From assembly GCA_946885605.1 (NCBI GenBank), contig CAMPGR010000039.1, positions 1 to 26,349 on the forward strand: DNA of 26,349 nt, given 5' to 3'. A program made the position numbers and the translations under genes. Below the pieces are notes generated by a model. It saw only the letters and a list, made by a program, of their open reading frames with translations. It did no database searches and was not told where the DNA came from. Positions 1 to 8,179 of the stretch are shown one piece after another. Position 1 is the first letter of the stretch; every line of letters begins with the position of its first letter. Source of the stretch: an uncultured Pseudomonadota bacterium (GTDB taxonomy: Bacteria > Pseudomonadota > Gammaproteobacteria > Burkholderiales > SG8-41).

Positions 1-31
1 GCATAGCGGTTCTGGCATACGCGCGCTGTAT

Positions 32-56
32 GGGGTCGGACCTCGGGTCTGACCCA
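32..56. repeat. Hairpin-forming intergenic repeat, copy 1
   Basis: Two 10-base arms, at 33-42 and 46-55, pair around a 3-base loop with one G-T wobble. The arm sequence (GGGTCGGACC / GGTCTGACCC) recurs in variant form at 4305-4335 and 22748-22767. Directly downstream, 72-83 reads GGGACAGACACC. From memory, tracts of this kind accompany GGGGTCAGACC hairpins in dispersed repeats of beta- and gammaproteobacteria. No transposase or RAYT gene is visible nearby. Confidence 0.6.
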
Positions 57-244
57 CCGGTCGGTAAAACCGGGACAGACACCATTTTCCCGTCGATGCC
101 GATGTGGCTGCGGGTCGAGGAAAAAGGGCCTGTTCCCGGTTTTATTCGCACCAAACGAGCGCCCGGGCGAGTAATATTGCGATCGGCGATTCTTCGATGC
201 CGAGGATCAGGCGCGACGCAACTTCTCCGACGGGAGATTGCAAA

Positions 245-1234
245 ATGAAAAGCTTATTCTCCTGCAGCCGGGGCTCCTGGCTGCGCACTCTGGTCGTTGC
301 TGCCATCGCATCTGCTCAACTGGCGAACGCACAGGAATACCCTACCAAACCGATCCGCATGGTGGTGCCTTTCCCACCGGGAGGGTTCTCCGACGTCTTC
401 GCACGAATTATCGGCGGAAAGATGAACCAGTCATGGGGCCAGCAGGTCATCGTCGACAACCGTACGGGAGCCGGCGGCAACATCGGTACGGACATCGTCG
501 CCAAGAGCCCGGCGGACGGCTACACGCTCGTCATGGGCACCATCGGCACCCATGCCATCAATGCCACGCTTTTCAGCAAGCTGCCTTACGACCCGATTCG
601 GGATTTTGCGGCTGTGGCGTTCGTCGTTGCCGCTGACGGCTTACTCGTCGTGCACCCGTCGCTGCCTGTGAGAACGACCAAAGAACTGATCGCTTTGGCA
701 CGCAGAAAGCCCGGCGCACTGACATATGCTTCGGCCGGCGCGGGGACCACCAGCCATCTTGCAGGAGAACTCTTCAAGAGCATGACCAAGACGGATATCA
801 CACACGTACCCTACAAGGGCAATGTCCCGGCGATAACCGATCTGCTGTCCGGTCAGACGGCCATGCTCTTTGCGACTCTGCCTACCGTTCTCCCGCAAGT
901 GCAGGCGAATCGCCTGCGTCCTCTCGCCGTGCTGGGGAAGACGCGTTCAGCGGCTATTCCGGACATGCCCACTCTCGCGGAAGCGGGCTTGACGGGTTTC
1001 GAGGTGAGCAACTGGACGGGCGTGTTCGTACCAGCCGGGACACCGACCGGAATAGTCACGAAGCTCAACAATGAAATCGTTCGCGTCATGCGCCTGCCGG
1101 AGGTGCAGGAGCGGCTCCCCAGGCAAGGCCTGACGTTCACTCCCGGCACGCCGCAACAGTTCGCGGCATTCGTGCAGTCGGAAAAGGACAAATGGGGCGC
1201 GCTGGTCAAGGCGGTTGGAGTGAAAGCCGACTGA
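245..1234 (+). CDS. Bug/TctC-family periplasmic substrate-binding receptor
   Basis: This is a 329-residue exported receptor of the tripartite tricarboxylate transporter family, which binds organic acids in the periplasm. The ATG at 245 was chosen over an in-frame ATG at 104. It has GGGAG at 232-236 in front of it and begins with a signal peptide that ends near residue 30 (LANAQ). The mature protein starts with the usual EYPTKPIRMVVPFPPGG, followed by a VDNRTGAGGNIGTD block, the HVPYKG motif in mid-protein and GVFVPAGTP near the C-terminus. Length and motif order are normal for the family. No TctA or TctB gene lies in the window, so the membrane partner must be elsewhere, or the protein acts as a sensor, as known for some Bug proteins. 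The ligand is unknown. It converges with the minus-strand operon ending at 1325. Confidence 0.93.
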   Translation: MKSLFSCSRGSWLRTLVVAAIASAQLANAQEYPTKPIRMVVPFPPGGFSDVFARIIGGKMNQSWGQQVIVDNRTGAGGNIGTDIVAKSPADGYTLVMGTIGTHAINATLFSKLPYDPIRDFAAVAFVVAADGLLVVHPSLPVRTTKELIALARRKPGALTYASAGAGTTSHLAGELFKSMTKTDITHVPYKGNVPAITDLLSGQTAMLFATLPTVLPQVQANRLRPLAVLGKTRSAAIPDMPTLAEAGLTGFEVSNWTGVFVPAGTPTGIVTKLNNEIVRVMRLPEVQERLPRQGLTFTPGTPQQFAAFVQSEKDKWGALVKAVGVKAD

Positions 1235-1306
1235 TCGGCGGTCGTCGATTTCCCTCAGTCGCGGCATATCCGCGTGGATCGAGCGGCGATGTTTCGGCTC
1301 ACGCGA

Positions 1307-1326
1307 CGCCGCTTCGGCGCCTCTTT
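1307..1326 (+). terminator. Weak hairpin between convergent genes
   Basis: A 5-bp stem, CGCCG (1307-1311) with CGGCG (1315-1319), is followed by CCTCTTT. It lies between the stop of the Bug gene and the stop of the minus-strand operon. The T-run is short, so this is only a possible factor-independent terminator for the plus strand. Confidence 0.25.
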
Positions 1327-2002
1327 ACGCGGGCTCCATGCCGGTCTTGCGTATGACGGGTGCAGCAGCGGGCGCCTTGAGGCAGGCGATCAACGCGCGC
1401 GCGGCAGCCGGTTCCTGAGCGCGCCCGTGCAGGCCCGCTGAGAACACGGTCACTTCCTGGATCTCGGGCGGCAGCGGCCCGATGATGTCGATGCCCTCCA
1501 CGGGCATGAGCTCGCTCATCTGCTGAAAGCCGATCTCCGCTTCGCCGCGCGCGACGACGGCACCCGCCGGCTCGCCCTGCACCTGCCTCACTTTCGATGC
1601 GATTTGTTGCGCGATGCCGATGCGCTCGAACAGCGCGCGCAGATAGATGCCGCTCGGGCCGGTGGAATACACGACCGATTTTGCGTCAAGCACCGCGCGT
1701 TTCACCGCCTCCGCCGAGCTCACGTCGGGCCGCGCTGCGCCCGCGCGCACCGCAACGCCGATGCCGGATTTCGCGAGCGCAAAGCGTTCTGCGACGATCC
1801 CGGCCCGCATCAGATCGGCGAGCGCGGAATCGGACAGTATGACGAGATCGCTCGTTTCGCCGCCCTTCAAGCGATTCATCATCTGCACGCTCGGCACCCA
1901 AGCATTCGTCACGCTGTGGCCGCTCGCGCGCTCGAACCCGGGGAGAAGCTCGAGATACGCCTCTCTGAACGCGGCGGAGGCCATTACCTTGATGTGCGCC
2001 AT
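1325..2002 (-). CDS. ModA-like substrate-binding-fold protein without signal peptide
   Basis: A 225-residue protein of the extracellular-solute-binding superfamily, closest in look to molybdate-binding ModA-like proteins. It has the early MASAAFREAYLELLPGFE helix, a GETSDLVILSDSALADLM stretch and a YSTGPSGIYLRALFERIGI block in the second lobe, with EIGFQQMSEL near the hinge. ModA proteins normally start with a secretion signal; here residue 1 leads directly into the mature fold (MAHIKVMASAAF), so the product should stay in the cytoplasm. The start is well placed: GGAG lies 9 bases upstream, inside the end of the preceding hydrolase gene, and only 6 bases separate the genes. It is the last gene of a three-gene operon that contains no ABC permease or ATPase. 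The ligand is unknown. A binding-fold protein reused as an enzyme or ligand sensor is possible but inferred. Confidence 0.8.
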   Translation of the reverse strand: MAHIKVMASAAFREAYLELLPGFERASGHSVTNAWVPSVQMMNRLKGGETSDLVILSDSALADLMRAGIVAERFALAKSGIGVAVRAGAARPDVSSAEAVKRAVLDAKSVVYSTGPSGIYLRALFERIGIAQQIASKVRQVQGEPAGAVVARGEAEIGFQQMSELMPVEGIDIIGPLPPEIQEVTVFSAGLHGRAQEPAAARALIACLKAPAAAPVIRKTGMEPA

Positions 2003-2008
2003 GACTTG

Positions 2009-2887
2009 TTACTCCGCTTCCTTGCGATGCCTGCCGAGGAATTCGGTTACAGCGCTCACGAACCCGCCGGGATTGTCGAGCGTCACGTGGTGATCGCTGT
2101 GCGGCACTTCCGCAAGCTCGACGTGCGGGCAGCGCGCGCGTATGGCGGCCACCACCTGCGGCGAGATGCGCTCGCTTAGCGCGCCCTTCACCAGCAGCGC
2201 GGGGATCCTGATGTTGCTCCAGTACGGTATGCCGTCGAGCTCCGGGCGCATCGCGTAGACGTTGCGATCGAACTTGTGGCGCCACCCGCCGTCTGCGGCT
2301 TGCCGCGCGCTGTGGCGGCCGATGTGCCGCAGCACTTCGGGCGCGGCGCAACTCCCGGCGGGACGCAGGCGAAATCGCGTCGCGAATTCCTCGAGCGTGG
2401 CAGAGGGGCGTCCTTGCCGGTTCCCGACTTCGCGCATCGCGGCAAGTCGTTCCTCCGACATGCGCATCGTTGTGTCGACGATAACGAGCCGCGCCACGCG
2501 CCCCGGATGCGTTGCCGCATACACGAGCGACACCATGCCGCCCATCGAATGGCCGACGAGCACGAAATCGCGGAGGTCGAGCTTCTCGATGACTTCAGCA
2601 AGATCGCGCGCGTAGTCTTCGTAAGTGTAGGCAGGCGGGTCCACCCACGCGCTGTCGCCGTGGCCGCGCAGATCGAGCGCGCGCACTTGCCAGTCCGCGG
2701 CGAATCCCGGCGCGACGAAATCGAACCAGTGCCCGTGCGCCGCGCCGCCGTGCAGGCAGAGCATCGGCGTACATCCCGAGGTGCCGTAATCCAGGTAGTG
2801 CAGCCGCCCGGCGCCTGTTTCAACGTAACGGCTGGTGTACGGCGCCGGCTGCAGCGCCGCCGCCATGCTGCGCGCTGAAGACTTCAT
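2009..2887 (-). CDS. Alpha/beta hydrolase
   Basis: A 292-residue alpha/beta-hydrolase-fold enzyme of the haloperoxidase / meta-cleavage-product hydrolase type, expected in the cytoplasm. The oxyanion-loop motif LHGGAAHGHWF lies at about residues 45-55, the nucleophile elbow is GHSMGG (Ser114), and the likely catalytic His is in the HSDHHVTLDNPG stretch close to the C-terminus. The acid position falls in GALSERISP, where a Glu seems to stand in for the more common Asp; this alignment is tentative. The start at 2887 has no clear ribosome-binding site; an internal Met at residue 8 is possible. It is the middle gene of the operon, 3 bases after the upstream gene and 6 bases before the next, so translation is probably coupled. 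Substrate unknown: esters, lactones or C-C bonds are all possible for this family. Confidence 0.88.
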   Translation of the reverse strand: MKSSARSMAAALQPAPYTSRYVETGAGRLHYLDYGTSGCTPMLCLHGGAAHGHWFDFVAPGFAADWQVRALDLRGHGDSAWVDPPAYTYEDYARDLAEVIEKLDLRDFVLVGHSMGGMVSLVYAATHPGRVARLVIVDTTMRMSEERLAAMREVGNRQGRPSATLEEFATRFRLRPAGSCAAPEVLRHIGRHSARQAADGGWRHKFDRNVYAMRPELDGIPYWSNIRIPALLVKGALSERISPQVVAAIRARCPHVELAEVPHSDHHVTLDNPGGFVSAVTEFLGRHRKEAE

Positions 2888-2890
2888 GTG

Positions 2891-3631
2891 CTAGGCGGAG
2901 GCGAGTGCGGCGACGGTGAGTCCGCGTACGTTGTTCTTCTCGATGAGTTGCGCGACAAGGCCGGAGCGCTTCACGTCTTCGGCGAACTCGCGCAAATACT
3001 GCGAACCGGCCGGGCGGCCTTTGGGCGTGCCGATTGCCTGCTGGACCGCGGTGAATCGCCCGTCGAGGATGCGGGATCCCGGCAGGTTCTGCTGGTCGGT
3101 GATGAGGCGCGGCTTGAGCCCCGCGATCGCATCGAGCTTGTCCTCGACGAAGCGCTTGAACACGTTGTCCGCGCCCGTCTCGCGTACGAGTTGCGCGTGC
3201 TTGAGGTTGCGCGTGAGGTAAAGGTCATATGCGCTCTTGCCGGAAATCGCAATGCGCACGCCTTCGCGGTCCACGTCGGCGATGGTTCTGATCGCAGAGC
3301 CGGGCGGTATGAGATAAGTCGCCTCGATCTCGACATAGGCGGCGGTGAAATCGATCTCGTTCGCGCGCTGCGGCTCCGCGCCAAGGAAGCCCACGTCCCA
3401 CACGCCAGTCTTCGCGGCGTCGGCGAGTTTCCCCGGCGACTCATACGCGATGATCTGGGCGGATACGCCGAGGCGGCGTGCGAGCTCGCGCCCGAGATCG
3501 ACCGCGACCCCGCCATGCTCGCCGGTCCCGGGATCGGTGCGCGTCAAAAGGAAGTTGGAAAGGTTGATGCCGACGCGAAGCGTTCCAGTCGGCGCGAGTT
3601 CTGAACGTACGGTGGTAGAGGAGTTCGTCAT
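2891..3631 (-). CDS. Amino-acid-type (SBP_bac_3) binding protein without signal peptide
   Basis: A 246-residue protein of the periplasmic amino-acid-binding superfamily. It shows LRVGINLSNFLLTR at the start of lobe 1, GVAVDLGRELARRLGV, then DVGFLGAEPQRANEIDFTAA, a typical lobe-crossing segment of this family. The reading frame is open up to 3754, but the first 41 codons of that extension do not look like a leader. The ATG at 3631 follows a purine-rich stretch (GAAGAAAAGACG) and gives MTNSSTTVRSELAP, again with no hydrophobic signal segment. The protein is therefore predicted to be cytoplasmic. It is the first gene of the operon with the hydrolase and the ModA-like protein. Known precedents for this fold acting as an enzyme include cyclohexadienyl dehydratase, but no specific catalytic residues could be assigned here. 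Confidence 0.8.
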   Translation of the reverse strand: MTNSSTTVRSELAPTGTLRVGINLSNFLLTRTDPGTGEHGGVAVDLGRELARRLGVSAQIIAYESPGKLADAAKTGVWDVGFLGAEPQRANEIDFTAAYVEIEATYLIPPGSAIRTIADVDREGVRIAISGKSAYDLYLTRNLKHAQLVRETGADNVFKRFVEDKLDAIAGLKPRLITDQQNLPGSRILDGRFTAVQQAIGTPKGRPAGSQYLREFAEDVKRSGLVAQLIEKNNVRGLTVAALASA

Positions 3632-3753
3632 CGTCTTTTCTTCATGTGATCGATTCGGTACGCGAATGCTATTCCATCCCGATGCCGCCGGATTATCCTG
3701 GAAGTGGAAATCGTATATCGTCGCCACCTTACCAACAGAAGTGCGGAATGACA
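3632..3753. promoter_or_regulatory. Divergent intergenic region
   Basis: 122 bases separate the start of the binding-protein operon (-) from the start of the aldolase gene (+), so promoters for both directions are expected here. It is more AT-rich than its flanks. I see no convincing -35/-10 pair or operator palindrome. Confidence 0.3.
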
Positions 3754-4299
3754 ATGCGCACCAACCGGATGAAGGAAAAGTTGAAGGCCGGCGAGCCGGT
3801 GTTCGGCATGTCGGTGATGATTCCCTCGCCGCAGATCGTCGAGATGGCGGGGGCGGCGGTCAAATATCATCCGGCGGGCCGGCGCGGTCTCGCAGCGGGG
3901 ACGCGCGCCGCCGTTTACGACTCGCACGGCACGCTAGCCGACCATGTGAAAGCGGCGAACGAGGCGACGCTGATCGCGGTCCAGCTCGAGGACGAGCCGG
4001 CGATCCACAACATCGACGAGCTCTTGAAGGTCGACGATATAGACGTCTTCTTCATCGGCCCGTCCGACCTCTCGCAGTCGATGGGCTATCCCGGCAATCC
4101 GAAAGCGCCGCCGGTTGCAAACGCGATCGAGTCGAGCTTCCGCAAGATCGTCGCAGTGGGCCGGCTGCCCGGCACGCCGGCGACGGCGGAGAACGTGCGC
4201 CGCGAGGTCGTGGACAAGGGTGTGCGCTACATCTATACGCACCTGCCGCGGCTCTTGGCGAGCAGCGCGAAGACTTACCTCAAGAACGCCCGCGGTTAG
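3754..4299 (+). pseudogene. HpcH/HpaI-family aldolase with internal deletion
   Basis: The frame encodes the start and the end of a class II HpcH/HpaI aldolase / citrate-lyase beta-like protein (2-oxo acid aldol cleavage). The ATG at 3754 gives MRTNRMKEKLKAGEPVFG, a standard N-terminus for the family, with GCGGA 6 bases upstream; an ATG at 3748 is also possible. After VMIPSPQIVEMAG (to about 3851) the sequence jumps to VKYHPAGRRGLAAGTRAA (from about 3858). Family members have roughly 70 more residues between these blocks, including the DxEHG segment with the catalytic His and the Arg that binds the keto acid. The later metal-binding parts, VQLED and FIGPSDLSQSMG, remain. The product would be 181 residues against about 250 normally. 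The deletion keeps the frame, so a protein may be made, but aldolase activity is unlikely. Confidence 0.82.
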
Positions 4300-4304
4300 A
4301 ATTC

Positions 4305-4335
4305 GGGGTCAGACCCGGGGCTCCGGTCCGACCCC
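4305..4335. repeat. Hairpin-forming intergenic repeat, copy 2
   Basis: Arms of 11 bases, GGGGTCAGACC (4305-4315) and GGTCCGACCCC (4325-4335), pair with one wobble around a 9-base loop. The element exactly fills the space between two convergent genes: it begins 5 bases after the aldolase stop and ends one base before the stop codon of the Bug gene on the other strand. No T-run follows, so it is not a classical terminator, but it could still protect or end both transcripts. Confidence 0.65.
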
Positions 4336-5295
4336 TTACTGTTTGATGCCGGCGGACTGGATGAGCTTCGCCCAGCGGCTCGTGTCCTGCGTGGTGTAGC
4401 GCTTGACCTCCTCCGGCGTCATCACGACCGGTTCGAGGCCCTGTCCGCCCAGCCGATTGCGGCTCTCCGGATCGTTCAGCACGTTTGCGATATCGGCGTT
4501 GAGTTTCTTGACGATCGCGTGCGGTGTGCGCACCGGTGCAAAGACCCCGTACCAGGTAACGAGTTCGAAACCCGGCACAGTCTCGGCAATGGCAGGCGTA
4601 TCGGGAATGGCTGCGGAGCGCTTGGTGCCGCCGGTTCCCAGCAGGCGAAGTCGTCCGGCCTGCACGTGGGCGAGCACGGTGGGCATGCTGGTGAACATCA
4701 CCTGCACGCGCCCGGCGATGAGATCGGTCATCGCCGGGGCGGTGCCCTTGTACGGGACATGCACGAGTTTCGTGCCGGTGAGTCCCTGGAACAGTTCGCC
4801 GCCGAGATGGGGTGACGTGCCCGTGCCGACCGATGCGAAGTTGAGGACGCCCGGCTTCGCCTTGGCGAGCGCGACGAGCTCGCTCACCGATTTCGCCGCA
4901 ACCGAAGGATGCACGACGAGCACCTGCGGGCTCTGCACCAGCATGGCGACCGGCGCAAAATCGCGGTGCGGATCGTACGGCACCTTGGGCAGCATCAGCG
5001 GCGCGAGAAAGGTGCCGCCCCCGGTGCCGAACAACAGCGTGTAGCCGTCTGGCGTCGCGCGCGCCACGATCTCGCTCGCGATGACGGTGCCTGCGCCGGG
5101 CCGGTTGTCGACGACGACCTGCTGGCCGAGCAGAGGGGCGAGCTTCTGTGCGACGAGGCGTCCCACGAAATCGGTCGGCCCGCCGGGTGGATAAGGAATG
5201 ACGAGCCGCACCGGCTTGGTGGGATACGGTTGTGCGGCAAACGCCTGTGCCGCAGCGCACAGAAGGACGGCGCCCAGCCAGTATGCTCTCTTCAT
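4336..5295 (-). CDS. Bug/TctC-family periplasmic substrate-binding receptor
   Basis: A 319-residue exported receptor. The signal peptide runs to about residue 21 (AAAQAFAAQ), and the mature protein begins PYPTKPVRLVIPYPPGG, with VVVDNRPGAGTVIASEIVA next, HVPYKGTAPAMTDLIAGR in the middle and FAPVRTPHAIVKKLN towards the end. All are classic Bug signatures, and the length is typical. AGAGGAG sits about 8 bases before the ATG at 5295. It lies 16 bases after the stop of the second Bug gene (5312-6289) on the same strand, so the two are very likely co-transcribed, with this gene second. The ligand is probably a carboxylate but cannot be named. It belongs to the same classical branch as the receptor at 245-1234, unlike its operon partner. 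Confidence 0.94.
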   Translation of the reverse strand: MKRAYWLGAVLLCAAAQAFAAQPYPTKPVRLVIPYPPGGPTDFVGRLVAQKLAPLLGQQVVVDNRPGAGTVIASEIVARATPDGYTLLFGTGGGTFLAPLMLPKVPYDPHRDFAPVAMLVQSPQVLVVHPSVAAKSVSELVALAKAKPGVLNFASVGTGTSPHLGGELFQGLTGTKLVHVPYKGTAPAMTDLIAGRVQVMFTSMPTVLAHVQAGRLRLLGTGGTKRSAAIPDTPAIAETVPGFELVTWYGVFAPVRTPHAIVKKLNADIANVLNDPESRNRLGGQGLEPVVMTPEEVKRYTTQDTSRWAKLIQSAGIKQ

Positions 5296-5311
5296 CGCTG
5301 CTCCTCTCTTG

Positions 5312-6289
5312 TTATTTGGCGAGCCCGAGTTCGGTCAGCATCGTCTTGAGATAAGCCTGCTCGCGCTCGATCTCGCCGCGCAGCTTTTCACCGACGACGA
5401 ACTCGGGCGTCCAGTAATTCTTTTCGAGATCCGCTTTCCATTCCGGAGTATCCGCCATCCTGCGCAGCGCGTTCTCCCAGTAGCGCAGTTGTGCGGCGGT
5501 GAGACCCTTGGGGCCGTAGATCGCGCGCCAGTTGCCGTATACGAGATCGATGCCCTGTTCGCGCCACGTGGGCGAATTTGCCAATGGCCCGGTCGAGAAA
5601 CGCTCCGGCGCGGCGACGCCGATCACGCGCATGCGTCCGTTCGCGACATGGCCGGCCGCATTCGCCGCACCGACGACCACGACTTCGATATGGCCACCCA
5701 GCATCGCGGTGATCGCTTCGGCGGATCCTTTGAAGACGACCGGCTTCAAATCGCGCACGTTGCTGCCCACAGCCTTCACCAGCAATCCCGCCGCAACGTG
5801 ACGGCTGCCGCCGAACGTGTTGGCAAAGCCCAAAACGACGCTTTTCGGATCCTTGCGCAAGCGGTCGGCCAGCGCCTTCCCGGTTTTGAGCGGCGACTCG
5901 GTTTGTACTGCGAAGACCGCGTAGTCCTCGTAGAGTTGCGCGATCGGCGTGAAATCGTGGTGCGTGAGCGTGCTCGAGCCGACGATGTTGTTGCTGAGCA
6001 GATTGCTGCTGCCGATCGCGAGATAGTGCGCGTCGCCCGCGCGCTGGCTCACGTAGGTATAGGCGATGCTGCCGCCCCCGCCGGGCCGGTTCACCACCGT
6101 GATCGTCGTAGGCACGAGCTTGTGCGCGGAGAGGATGCGCTCCATGGCGCGCGCGGTCTTGTCGTTGCTGCCGCCCGGCGCGGAGCCGGCGACGATCTCC
6201 ACGTTTTTCTGCGGCGCCCAACCCTGAGCGAGAGCCGTTGTGCTTGCCGCTGCGAACGCTGCCGCAATCCAGTATTGCGCGAGCTTCAT
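5312..6289 (-). CDS. Bug/TctC-family receptor, divergent subclass
   Basis: A 325-residue exported receptor with a signal peptide ending near residue 22 (STTALAQ). The first loop reads VEIVAGSAPGGSNDKTARAM and the second VVNRPGGGGSIAYTYVSQRA; these differ from the classical PYPPGG and VDNRPGAG forms. The same GGGxIAYTY variant is found in the receptor at 14898-15872, so the two belong to one subclass. GGAGGAG lies just upstream of the ATG at 6289. It is first in a two-gene operon with the classical Bug gene and is divergent from the ThDP-enzyme gene that starts at 6435. This head-to-head layout suggests that uptake or sensing and metabolism of one compound are regulated together, which is an inference. 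Confidence 0.92.
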   Translation of the reverse strand: MKLAQYWIAAAFAAASTTALAQGWAPQKNVEIVAGSAPGGSNDKTARAMERILSAHKLVPTTITVVNRPGGGGSIAYTYVSQRAGDAHYLAIGSSNLLSNNIVGSSTLTHHDFTPIAQLYEDYAVFAVQTESPLKTGKALADRLRKDPKSVVLGFANTFGGSRHVAAGLLVKAVGSNVRDLKPVVFKGSAEAITAMLGGHIEVVVVGAANAAGHVANGRMRVIGVAAPERFSTGPLANSPTWREQGIDLVYGNWRAIYGPKGLTAAQLRYWENALRRMADTPEWKADLEKNYWTPEFVVGEKLRGEIEREQAYLKTMLTELGLAK

Positions 6290-6434
6290 GGCCGGCTTCT
6301 CCTCCGAAACACGTCATGCGCCTCGCGCATCATAGTCGGCGGCGCGAACCACGCCAAGCGCCCGTCATGGCGGCCCTACCACGCCCGGCATGATCGCGGT
6401 AACCTTCGGCAGAGATCAATTGTGTGGGGTGTCC
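6290..6434. promoter_or_regulatory. Divergent intergenic region
   Basis: 145 bases lie between the Bug operon (-) and the ThDP-enzyme gene (+). The region must hold both start signals; no clear sigma-70 pair was identified by eye. Confidence 0.3.
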
Positions 6435-7982
6435 ATGAACGGCGCGCAAAGCCTCGTCCGGACGCTGGTCGCGAACGGCGTGAACGTATGCTTCACCAAT
6501 CCGGGCACTTCGGAAATGCATTTCGTGGCGGCGCTCGACAAGGTCGAGGGGATGCGCTGCGTGCTCGGGCTCTTCGAAGGCGCGGTGACCGGCGCGGCGG
6601 ACGGCTATTACCGCATGACGGGACGGCCGGCGTGCACGCTGCTCCACCTCGGGCCCGGACTCGGCAACGGGCTTGCGAACCTGCACAACGCGAAGAAGGC
6701 GCGTTCGGGCATCGTCAACATCGTGGGTGAGCACGCGACGCATCATCTGAAACACGACGCCCCGCTCACCGCCGACATTGCGGGGATCGCACAGCCGGTG
6801 TCGCATTGGGTCCATACCGCGACGACCGCGCGCAGCCTCGCTGCCGATTGCGCGAAGGCGATCCAACAGGCGCGCACGCCACCGGGACATATCGCCACGC
6901 TCATCGCGCCTGCCGACACGGCGTGGGGCGAAGCCGAAGCGCCCGCCCGCGCGGAACCGCCCGCTGCGCCCAAAGTCGTCGCGAGCAGTGCAGTCGAAGA
7001 GGCGGTGCGCGCGCTGACGTGCGGGGAGCCCGCGATGCTTTTCCTCGGTGGCGCGGCGTTGCGCGGCCGCGCACTGGAGGATGCCGGCCGCATCGCGGCG
7101 AAGACCGGCTGCCGCCTGATGTCCGAGTACAACAACGCCCGCATGGAAGGCGGGGCAGGGCGCGTACGCGTGGACCGGTTGCCGTACCCGGTCGATAACG
7201 CCCTTGAAACGCTAAAGGACGTGCGGCGGCTCGTGCTCGTCGGCGCGAGAGTGCCTGTGTCCTTCTTTGCCTATCCCGGCAAGCCGAGCGTGCTCATTCC
7301 GGAGAACTGTGTTGCCAGGCGCTTGGCCGGCGTGGATGAGGACATCGCCGGCGCGCTGTCATCGCTCGTCAGTGCTCTCGATGCCATGCACCTGCCGCCC
7401 GCTCACGTGAACGATCTCGAACGGCCGACGCTTCCTGAAGGCAAGGTGACGCCCGAAGGCATTGCTGCTGTGGTCGCCGCGCTGCTTCCCGAAGATGCGG
7501 TGGTCGTCGATGAATCCGTCACGACGGGAAGAAACTTCGGCGCCGCAATGGCGAGCGCACCACCGCACGACTGGTTGAACATCATGGGCGGCTCGATCGG
7601 CTGGGCCTTGCCGGCTGCGACCGGCGCCGCGATTGGCGCGCCGGATCGTAAAGTCGTTGCGCTGGAAGGCGATGGCAGCGGCATGTACACGCTGCAGGCG
7701 CTGTGGACGATGGCACGCGAGAATCTGGACGTCACGGCCGTCGTCCTCGCGAACCGCTCCTATCAGATCCTCCACACGGAATTGCGCAACATGGGCGCCG
7801 GCACGCCCGGCCAACGCGCGGCCGACATGCTGACGCTCGACCGCCCGCATCTTGACTGGGTATCGCTCGCACGCGGTCTGGGCGTCGAAGGTGGGCGTGC
7901 GGTGACGCTGGAAGAATTTGCGTCGCAACTCATGACTGCATTCTCGCGCCGCGGGCCGTATCTCGTCGAACTCGTGTTCTGA
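6435..7982 (+). CDS. ThDP-dependent acetolactate-synthase-like enzyme
   Basis: A 515-residue cytoplasmic enzyme of the thiamine-diphosphate superfamily (acetolactate synthase large subunit / benzoylformate decarboxylase branch), which decarboxylates 2-oxo acids and may ligate the product. The ATG at 6435 gives MNGAQSLVRTLVANGVNVCF, the normal family start, with GGGG at 6426-6429; an ATG at 6390 would add 15 residues unlike the family. The conserved ThDP-activating Glu is E48 in GLFEGAVTGAADGYYR. The ThDP/Mg motif begins with GDG at 412-414 and ends at ANRSYQI around residue 440, where the usual second Asn is replaced by Arg; I recall this variant from related proteins. Length matches the family. 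It is not accompanied by an ilvN-type regulatory subunit, which argues for a catabolic role rather than branched-chain amino acid synthesis. Substrate unknown. Confidence 0.9.
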   Translation: MNGAQSLVRTLVANGVNVCFTNPGTSEMHFVAALDKVEGMRCVLGLFEGAVTGAADGYYRMTGRPACTLLHLGPGLGNGLANLHNAKKARSGIVNIVGEHATHHLKHDAPLTADIAGIAQPVSHWVHTATTARSLAADCAKAIQQARTPPGHIATLIAPADTAWGEAEAPARAEPPAAPKVVASSAVEEAVRALTCGEPAMLFLGGAALRGRALEDAGRIAAKTGCRLMSEYNNARMEGGAGRVRVDRLPYPVDNALETLKDVRRLVLVGARVPVSFFAYPGKPSVLIPENCVARRLAGVDEDIAGALSSLVSALDAMHLPPAHVNDLERPTLPEGKVTPEGIAAVVAALLPEDAVVVDESVTTGRNFGAAMASAPPHDWLNIMGGSIGWALPAATGAAIGAPDRKVVALEGDGSGMYTLQALWTMARENLDVTAVVLANRSYQILHTELRNMGAGTPGQRAADMLTLDRPHLDWVSLARGLGVEGGRAVTLEEFASQLMTAFSRRGPYLVELVF

Positions 7983-8179
7983 TTGACTCTACGATTACCA
8001 GGGCTATACAAACGGCTTGTCCCATTTTGGCTTGGGAGTGAAGCGCCATTCAGATATTCTACGAAGGCTTGCATCGGCGCCGGTAAGTCGATATGCAGTA
8101 TCGCCGAGCAAGTAGTTCTTGAAAATCCACCTTCCATGTAGTTCCCAAACCAGATTACGGTCGTTCGCGAGGGAGTCGA

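Noticed and set aside
5198..6730. 510-codon open frame on the plus strand
   Set aside because: It is antisense to the two Bug genes, which have strong family signatures, signal peptides and ribosome-binding sites. The plus-strand translation is rich in Arg, Ala and His and resembles no family.
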